A DNA stretch of 64,000 bases from Dillenia suffruticosa (Eukaryota; Streptophyta; Magnoliopsida; Dilleniales; Dilleniaceae). Positions 57,117-64,000 of this stretch are shown in pieces. Under the pieces are notes generated by a model that was given only the letters and a program-made list of their open reading frames with translations, searched no databases and was not told the DNA's origin. The position numbers were made by a program, and so were the translations under genes. Location of the stretch: contig JAVTVX010000027.1 of the NCBI GenBank assembly GCA_033439265.1, positions 8,447,001 to 8,511,000 of the forward strand, written 5' to 3'. The first letter of the stretch is position 1. Each line of letters opens with the position of its first letter.

Positions 57117-57330
57117 TCGTATATTTATGTCAACATAAGTGGGGTTGTGTTAATACAAATGTGATTATGTCAACATAATTGAAGTTGTATCATCACAAGT
57201 GTGATTGTGCCAACACAACTGAGTTTGTGTCAATGCAAATGAAGTTGTGTCGACACAAACAAGGTCATGTCAACATAAGTCTAGACGAGTGGGTTGTGTC
57301 GACATAAAACTCAATCAACATGTTTATGTT
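57117..57330 (+). repeat. GTTGTGTCAACACAA motif array, about 30-bp period
   Basis: Seven or so units of a palindromic GTTGTGTCRACACAA-like motif separated by short variable linkers, directly after the ACCGAGAAG array. Non-coding. Confidence 0.7.
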
Positions 57331-57900
57331 GAGGTAACTGTCGACACCGAACACAAATCAAATTCTATCAAGTACAGACAACTCTAATAACCAAACACTT
57401 AAAATTAAGGGTCTATCAACCGGGAGTGTAGGAAAATTCCTGTATAGGTTAGAGGACAAAATGCGCATTTAAATTTTAAATTAATTATTCTCCCATAATA
57501 TACAAAAATATAAAAATCTCAAACATTGACTTCAATGTCAACACTACAATCGGATTTTCCGGTGTTACACTTTCATTTATAAGCAAAATCAATCACAACC
57601 AATTTCTTCCATTAATTTATAAGAAAAATTTTATAAAAATTTTCTAATACCGAATTTTCAAAGTTATATTACATCTTGTAAGAAATTTCACATCTCTTTG
57701 ATACTTTTATTTTATGGTTTTTCCTTCACGTGAGAAGGGCTCATATTTTGGCTAGCTAGATCTTAAAAGAGCAAATGAGGGCGTATGGCTCAATGAGCCT
57801 CCTCAATGTATTTTGCATGCCCTTCTATGCTTCTTCTTAATAAATGAGCTTTCCATTAAAAATATGAGAGCAATGTACTGAAAATCATTTTTTTTAGAAT
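57331..57900. other. Spacer, no gene seen
   Basis: AT-rich sequence up to the RTE target site. No coding, RNA or transposon-end feature identified. Confidence 0.4.
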
Positions 57901-57920
57901 ATTGTTCATGACGATGTATA

Positions 57921-60900
57921 ATTCCGCCATGGTCGATCCCAATTTTAGGTAAAAGAAGAGAATTGCGATAGGTTGACGAACAACGTCAAACCCCTTGTCA
58001 AAACCAAATATGAAAGACAAATATAGGAAATTCATTGAGGTGTTCCCTTTTATGCAATGCACTACATCAGATCTCGGGTGTAGTATGTAGTAACAATTTT
58101 GCAAGGTCCAGTAGGACGATATCTAGAACAATGCACCACATCACTACTAGGTATGGTGTCGAATAGGCAAGAGTTCCTACATTTATATAGACGGGTATAG
58201 GTAAAGAAATTAGTCCATGAACTAACTACTTGAAATATAGGATCCTTATCTGATAAGTTAGGAGTGATAAAAGAAGTAATGATAAAACGAAGGAATAATA
58301 TTATTTCTCCAAGAAACTAAATGGGTGTGGGAGAAAGTTAGAGTAGTAAAGTTTTATGGTTATAAACTTTAGGACATAGAGGGAGATAAAAACTAAGAAT
58401 AAGGTAGGAATAATTGTCTAAAAGAATTTACAAGAGTATGTAGTAGAGATAAAAAAGAAATGAGATAGAATTTTACTAGTCAAACTAATTATTAAAGGAA
58501 ACGTAATTAATATAATCAGTATTTATATAATTCAAATAGGTGCAAATACAATTAGTAAACAATAATTCTAAAAAAATTTAGATGAATTTATATAAATCAT
58601 ATCTAGTGAAGAGAGGTTATTTATTAAAAGAGATTTAAATGGACATGTAATTAATAATAATAAGAGATTTGAAGTTATATATGGAAATTTTGACTTTGGC
58701 AATAGGAATGAGATAGAGGGTACCATTTTAGAGGTTGTCACAATATTTGATTTGATACTCGTAAACACTTTTTTTAACAAAAGAGAGTTGATCATAGTTA
58801 CATATAGAAGTGACCTCATCAAGAGGGTGAGAGAATGACCTCAAGAGATTGTAAAATTATACTAGGGGAAAATGCAGCAACTCAACATAGATTTTTTGTT
58901 TTAAATGTGCACGTGCCTAAAAGGCAAAAAGAAGTATCCCCAATTTGTGAAATCAAGAATTAAGTGTCAAAATCTGAAAGAAGAAAAGTAACTATTTTTA
59001 TAGACAAATTAATTCAACTAGCAACCTAATCCGTGAGTGATGATTCAGAAACCATGTGGGTAGAAATGTCTAACAATATTAAGAATATAAGTAAAAAGAT
59101 TCTTGATATATTTAGGGGTTAGGCTTCAATATGTAAGGAATCATGGTAGTGGAATGACAAAATTCAAACTGCTATATAAACCAAACGAGAGTGTTATAAA
59201 AACTCTAAAAGTAAAAAAGAAGTGATGCATTTGAAAAACACAAGATTGAAAAAAAAATGCAAAGAAGATTATTCACGAATCAAAAAATAAGGTGTGTAAC
59301 GAATTATATAAAAAATTAGACACTAAGAATGGTGAAAAAGATATTTACAGAATAAAAGAGAGGAAGAGAAAAGATCTAAATGATGTTAAGTGTATTAAAA
59401 GTGAAACCAATAGTATACTCGTACGAAATGAGAATATAAGAAAGTATTGGAGGGATTCTTTTAATAATCTCTTTAACATTAAGGGTACAAGAGATATCAA
59501 AAATATTGTGATACCTATAAAGGAAATCAATAGATATTTTAAATACAAAATTCGTTCTCATGAAGTAAAGAATGTCTCAAAAAAATGAAAAATAATAACG
59601 CGATAGGGTCCGTGGCATCCTTATTAAGGTGTGAAATTATTTGGATGAAGTGGGAATAGAAATACTAACGAATCTTTTTAACAAAATTTAACAAATTAAG
59701 AAAATATCCCAAGTATGGAGGAAGAGTACACTTGTACCACTATATAAGAATAAAAAAAATATACAAAATTGATCTAATTATAAAAAAATTAAACTTATGA
59801 GTCATACTATATATTTGTAAGAGAGAGTGATAGAATATAAATTGAGATTGAAAATAAGTGTATTTTCAAATCAATTTGGATTCAGTATAATTCATCACCA
59901 AAACCATTCACTTACTAAAACATTTGATAGACATGTTTAGAGTATAGAAAAGAGACTTGCATATCATATTCATTGACCTAAAAAAGTATATAATATGATT
60001 TCTAAAGACATATAATGATAGGCGTTAATGAAAAATAGAATCTTCTTGAAATATATTGATCTTATTAAAAATATATATGAGGAACTTGTTACCAATGTGA
60101 GGATTTTTTGGGGTTTAAGTGATAACTTCTCAATTAACATTGGATTTCATAAAAATTCGATATCAAATCACATTCTTTTTACGATAGTGACGGATGAAAT
60201 CACAAAGTGCATCTAAGATAAAATAACATGGTATATGTTTTTTGCAAATAATATAGTGCTAATCAATAAAATTACAGAGAGTATTAGTGTTAAAATAAAA
60301 TTATAGGACATACTAAAATTTAAAAAATTTAAATTAAATCGGTCAAAAACTGAGTAAATGAGTTGTATATTTAGTGACACTTATCAGAACAATGAAAAGC
60401 AATTAAGTTAAAAGAATAGGACATACCAAAATGTGAACGTTTTAGATATTTTGGATTTATCATTCAAAATGATGACAACATAGATAGAAATACGAATCAT
60501 AAGATCCAAGTGTGTTGAATAAAATGCAAAAGTGTATCTAGAGTTTTTTATGATCGCACGATACCACTGCAATTGAAGAGAAAATTTTATATAATTGCAA
60601 TATGACTTGCATTATTATATGGCATTGAGTATTGGGTTATTAAATAATAACAAAAATATAAAATGACTGTAACTGAAATGGAGATATTTAAATAGATATA
60701 TAATAAAAACTAAAAAAAAATAAAATTAAAAATGAAAAAATACATACTAAATTGGAAGTGAATTTAGTTGTAGATAAAAAGCGAGAGTATAGCTTAAAGT
60801 GGTTTGAACATGTGTAACAAAAATCCAAAAACGCATAAATTAGAAGAAGCGAGATTTTAAATGTAAAATATTAGTAAAATGTCGAAATAAACCGTTGAAA

Positions 60901-61244
60901 ATCTAAATACAAATTATTTATAAAAATATGAGTGTTAAACGTTTAGTTGGAAAGATAATTTTAGATATGAATGAGTAGTATAGAAGAATCCGAAATAATT
61001 AAATCATTTCTATTATTATTTTAAGTTTTCATGGATAATTTATTTTTATTTTTATTTTTATTTTTATTTTTTAATTTTTATTTTAATTTTAATTTTTAGT
61101 GTTATTTTCTCTATTTTTACTTTTAAATTTTAATTTGATATTTTTTAATTTTTTAAATTTAATTTTTTTTTTTTTTTCTCTTTACTCTCTTAAACCGTCA
61201 ATCCCAAAATTTGGGGTTAAAATTGATGTTGTTGTTATTGTTGT
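57921..61244 (+). mobile_element. RTE-type LINE
   Basis: Flanked by 20-bp duplications ATTGTTCATGACGATGTATA (57901-57920) and ATTGTTCATAACAATGTATA (61245-61264), matching 18 of 20. The 5' part has the phrases GCAATGCACTACATCAGATC and CTACTAGGTATGGTGTCGAA typical of plant RTE elements; the 3' end is a (TTG)n-like tail. At 3.3 kb it is about full length. Coding is heavily decayed. Confidence 0.9.
58200..60960 (+). pseudogene. RTE endonuclease-reverse transcriptase
   Basis: Read across many stops: an endonuclease start (IGSLSDKLGVIKEVMIKRRN near 58235), blocks at 58600-58830 corresponding to the GDLNGHV and ANTFF regions, the linker KRQKEVSPICEIKN near 58920, the open stretch at 59292-59588 (KKLDTKNGEKDIYRIKERKR, DVKCIKSETNSILVRNENIR), and RT sequence with a decayed FIDLEKAYD block near 59970 and a FANNIVLINK-like remnant of FADD near 60240. 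The enzyme would insert element copies by target-primed reverse transcription. No frame is intact. Confidence 0.85.
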
Positions 61245-61264
61245 ATTGTTCATAACAATGTATA

Positions 61265-62161
61265 GATGGTTCTTCTTAGAGATCAATCATATTTCAAATC
61301 AAAATTATGCGCACCTAATTTGTCTTGAAAATTTTCCCCTTTGCATATGAAATTTCATTCCCAAAAACTATAAGGGTTTGTGATCTCTAAGAAGAAGATG
61401 GGTCCAATTGGGTTACCAATCGATTGAGTTCTGAAGAAAGATGATGGAACGTAGAGATCTATTAGATTTGAGAAGATGAATATGGAACACGGGAAGAAAA
61501 TCAAAGACAAAAATGGAAGGAGATGAAGAAGATGACCAAGAAAGGAAAATGATCGATGCCGGTTTTTATTAAAATTTCCAAAATTAAATAAGGTCCTATT
61601 TTTATCAATTTTAATAATATGTAATTTGGAAAACAAAGCACCACGTGAGTGGAGTGATAACTTCACTAGTCAGACCTCCAAATCCATAAATAATTGAAAC
61701 CAGGATTTTTTTTTTTTTAAACTTCGTAACTAGAATTGCCCTTTTTAGAAGACTTGAAAACAAAAATAAGTCCATTGTAGTCTAGTCGGTTAGGATAGGA
61801 TATTCGGCTCTTACACAGAAAACAAAATAAGAAATTGATGAATAAAAAAAAAATCTTCTCATGCCGGTAGATGCGTGTGTCTCTCTCTCCCTTTCTTTCA
61901 AGAAAGACAAGACAAAATGGGAAATAAAAAACACATGGAGTACCATTTATCGTCTCTCCCCTCCCCTGCAGCCCCCTCTCTTGATCTCTCAAATCCCTTA
62001 TTTTTCTTCCAATTTTCCTTCCATTTGACTTAAAACTTTGAATCATCCACAGTTGTTAAAATGAGTAAAATGCAAGGACAAATTGGGAGAAAAAAAGGGG
62101 GCTGTGCTTTGAGTGATTAAAAGGGGTTTAGATAGGGCCTGGGTAGTTCTTTGTCAAGCAA
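61265..62161. other. Spacer with a tRNA fragment and possible L1 leader
   Basis: AT-rich sequence. It holds a CACGTG motif at 61642-61647 of no proven function, a tRNA-Glu-like fragment (61771-61815), and from about 61900 a pyrimidine-rich stretch that may be the 5' leader of the L1 whose ORF1 starts at 62162. Confidence 0.4.
61771..61815 (+). pseudogene. Truncated tRNA-Glu-like sequence
   Basis: TCCATTGTAGTCTAGTCGGT followed by TAGGATA and TATTCGGCTCTTAC matches the 5' half of plant tRNA-Glu (acceptor strand, D-arm, start of the anticodon arm), with a GGATA duplication and base changes in the anticodon region. The T-arm and 3' acceptor strand are missing, so it is not a working tRNA gene. 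Confidence 0.7.
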
Positions 62162-63852
62162 ATGGACGGAGAATTCTGCAACCCTGAAGAGGCAAGTGAG
62201 GAGACAGATTTACTAATGAGAAGCAACAAGAAGATTAAGCAAAGTTTGATTAATGATGATACCCAGACTAAGTTGTCCTTTAAGGACATGTTGATAGGTA
62301 AGTCAAATGGGAGCAAAAATGTTGAGATGGAGGATGGAACAACATTAGAGTCTAACTTCGAGGACCTCTTGGAGGAGGATGGAACTGCAAATTTGGCGGG
62401 ACACATGCCAATAATCAAAGTGTTAGACGAAAAACTGAGGGAACTGTGGAAGCCTTGGAAACTCCTTGATAATTAACTTGCTGGGAAAAGAGATCGGATA
62501 CTAGTTAATGCTCACAAAAATAAATCTAATGCGGAAGAATGAAGGGGCCATAGAACTTCTAGACCCGGGCGGGGGTTTCTTCCTAGCGAAATTCGCCCTC
62601 AAGCAGGACTTTTACCACGCTCTAACAGGGGGGGCCATGGATGATCCATGATCATTACTTAACGGTAAGAAAATGGAAGCCATGGTTTCAAGCTCAGTCA
62701 ACGAAAATTACCTCCACTGTAGTCTGGGTTCGACTCCCGCAACTTCCTATTGAGTTCTTCGAGGAGGAAATCCTATTTGAGATTCGAAAGGCCATAGGAA
62801 AACCCATCAAGGTTGACGGCAACACTGCCGATGCCCTCAAAGTCAAGGTCGCCAGAATTTATGTTGAAATCAATCTAGGTAAACCCCTGGTGTCTAGGAT
62901 CTGCATCTGGAATAGGATTCACAGGGTGGAGTATGAGGGCTTAAACACTCTATGTTTTGTCTATGGCAGAGTAGGTCACAATAGCGAAAATTGTGAGGAA
63001 ATCAGTGGTAGGGAAGTTCAAAAGCAACATAGGTGGATCTGCGACGACCGGTAAGGAAAGTCGAGACGAGGGATTGGGTCCGTGTATGCTAATGACTCGG
63101 AAACAGAGATTTTCCAAGAATGGCAGCCAAAGGGACCGTGGTGGGAAAGAAGGAGCTCAGACAAACAGACTTGCAAAATTAAGGAAAGTTAACGATGCAT
63201 TGGAGATCGGAATCCCAATGGACAGCGAGCCGACAGAGGGAACTATGGAGAGGGAGCAGACGGGACAACTTACAAAGGAGTTACACCGGAAAGGAAAGAA
63301 CAAAGCAGAGGTGAACTTACGAGAAAGAGCTGATATCAGACGGATAGGCGGATGCAGAGGATGAGAAGAGGGCGTCAGATAGCGGTTTCAAAAGCCACAG
63401 GCATGATAGAGACTGCTCGTGAAGAGAAAGCTACAAATAGGGTTAGTAGAGTGACTGGGCCGAGTACAGCTGGACCATCCAACTGGGCTGTGCATATGAT
63501 AGAAGGAATTGGAGGCAGGCTAGAATCAGTGGGCAACGCAGGTACATCTGGCCCTAGCAGTCTTCTAAAGTGGACCCAAGGCCTGGAAGAGGAGTATGGG
63601 GACATGGAGGATGGCTATAGCCCAAGAAGCCCGGTTAACATGGATGGGCCTGAAATTCTCACTTTCGACCCAGGAGATAGGAGGAATAACGGAGGTGTGG
63701 ATTTTTTAAATCAAACGGTCTCCTCCATCCTGCCTGAGCAGCAACAAGAGCACGAAGCTGGAGAGGGAAGTATGGAGTGGGAGATCAAGATCCATCAGGG
63801 GACTAAAGATGACGGGAGAAGAGAGCAGGGCATGGACTGTGATGCCTATTGA
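62162..63852 (+). pseudogene. L1 ORF1, frameshifted (second L1, plus strand)
   Basis: Four frame segments make one gag-like protein: MDGEFCNPEEASEETDLL at 62162, an acidic N-terminus, a DUF4283 domain (GGGFFLAKFALKQDFYHALT near 62570, then MIHDHYLTVRKWKPWFQAQ in another frame), the linker VVWVRLPQLPIEFFEEEILF and ARIYVEINLGKPLVS, and a degraded CCHC knuckle (CFVYGRVGHNSENC, second Cys replaced by Tyr). A long hydrophilic C-terminus ends at the TGA of 63850. Frameshifts lie near 62630, 63000 and 63350. ORF2 begins 40 bp downstream. Confidence 0.85.
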
Positions 63853-63892
63853 GCTGTGCTTTGATATCTTCCTCTTCCATTATTTTTTCTTA

Positions 63893-64000
63893 ATGAATTA
63901 CAGAATAATTTCTTGGAATAGTAGAGGCATTGGAAACAGGAGTTTTAGAAGGATTTGCAGAGAGTTAGTTCGCACCCAAAGACCGGATATCATTTGCTTG
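63893..64000 (+). pseudogene. L1 ORF2 start (endonuclease), cut by window end
   Basis: MNYRIISWNSRGIGNRSFRR starting at 63893 is the opening of an L1 endonuclease (WNxRGxGN motif, then RPDIICL). It is open to the window edge. Whether it is intact beyond 64000 cannot be judged; it is listed as a pseudogene because ORF1 of the same element is broken. Confidence 0.8.

Noticed and set aside
56854-57138. 94-codon open frame in the ACCGAGAAG array
   Set aside because: Sequence is driven by the repeat motif and no protein family was recognised.

Overview
This window looks like nuclear DNA from a flowering plant, probably a dicot. The evidence is two intact genes with clear plant homologues, GT-AG introns, AT-rich spacers, and many layers of plant transposable elements (Sirevirus-like and other copia LTR elements, a Ty3/gypsy element, L1 and RTE LINEs, tRNA-derived SINEs, hAT and CACTA DNA transposons). 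I cannot name the species. There are no operons, ribosome binding sites or CRISPR arrays to annotate.

Two genes look functional. An intronless gene at 35102-36256 (+) encodes a 384-residue J-like protein that lacks the HPD motif and has a Cys-rich zinc-ribbon-like segment. An eight-exon gene at 39199-45298 (+) encodes a 253-residue homologue of RHIP1, the RGS1-HXK1-interacting protein of glucose/G-protein signalling; its last intron appears to be of the rare GC-AG class. A third plant gene, the C-terminal half of a KAC/KCA-type kinesin (KIN-14, chloroplast movement), survives at 25225-28708 as a frameshifted relic next to a hAT transposase fragment.

The rest is mostly transposon strata. 1-10230: decayed LINE and Sirevirus-like sequence whose LTR (2765-3205 plus 9032-10230) is split by a Ty3/gypsy element (3206-9031) with a perfect AGATT target duplication; that element has lost everything from mid reverse transcriptase to the last 401 bp of its 3' LTR. 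10231-17121: a minus-strand copia element with both LTRs. 17836-18120: a MITE-like element. 18215-25200: an L1 fragment (minus) carrying a SINE with a 12-bp target duplication and a 3.3-kb hAT element whose diverged 8-bp target duplication is supported by the interrupted L1 reading frame, followed by a second hAT fragment. 29652-32700: a SINE copy, a hAT MITE and a possible solo LTR. 45862-51591: a full-length L1 (minus) with a 14-bp target duplication, just downstream of the RHIP1-like gene. 51855-52766: an element with long terminal inverted repeats around a CT-rich minisatellite. 53375-55306: a non-autonomous CACTA element built from dozens of palindromic subterminal repeats. 57921-61244: an RTE LINE with a 20-bp target duplication. 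62162-64000: the 5' part of another L1 (+) running off the window.

I found no convincing new gene system. The most unusual objects are the palindrome-built CACTA element, the inverted-repeat element around a minisatellite, heat-shock-element-like clusters in the copia LTRs, and a 198-bp frame-preserving insertion at the gag-protease junction of the gypsy element. All alignments and counts were made by eye.
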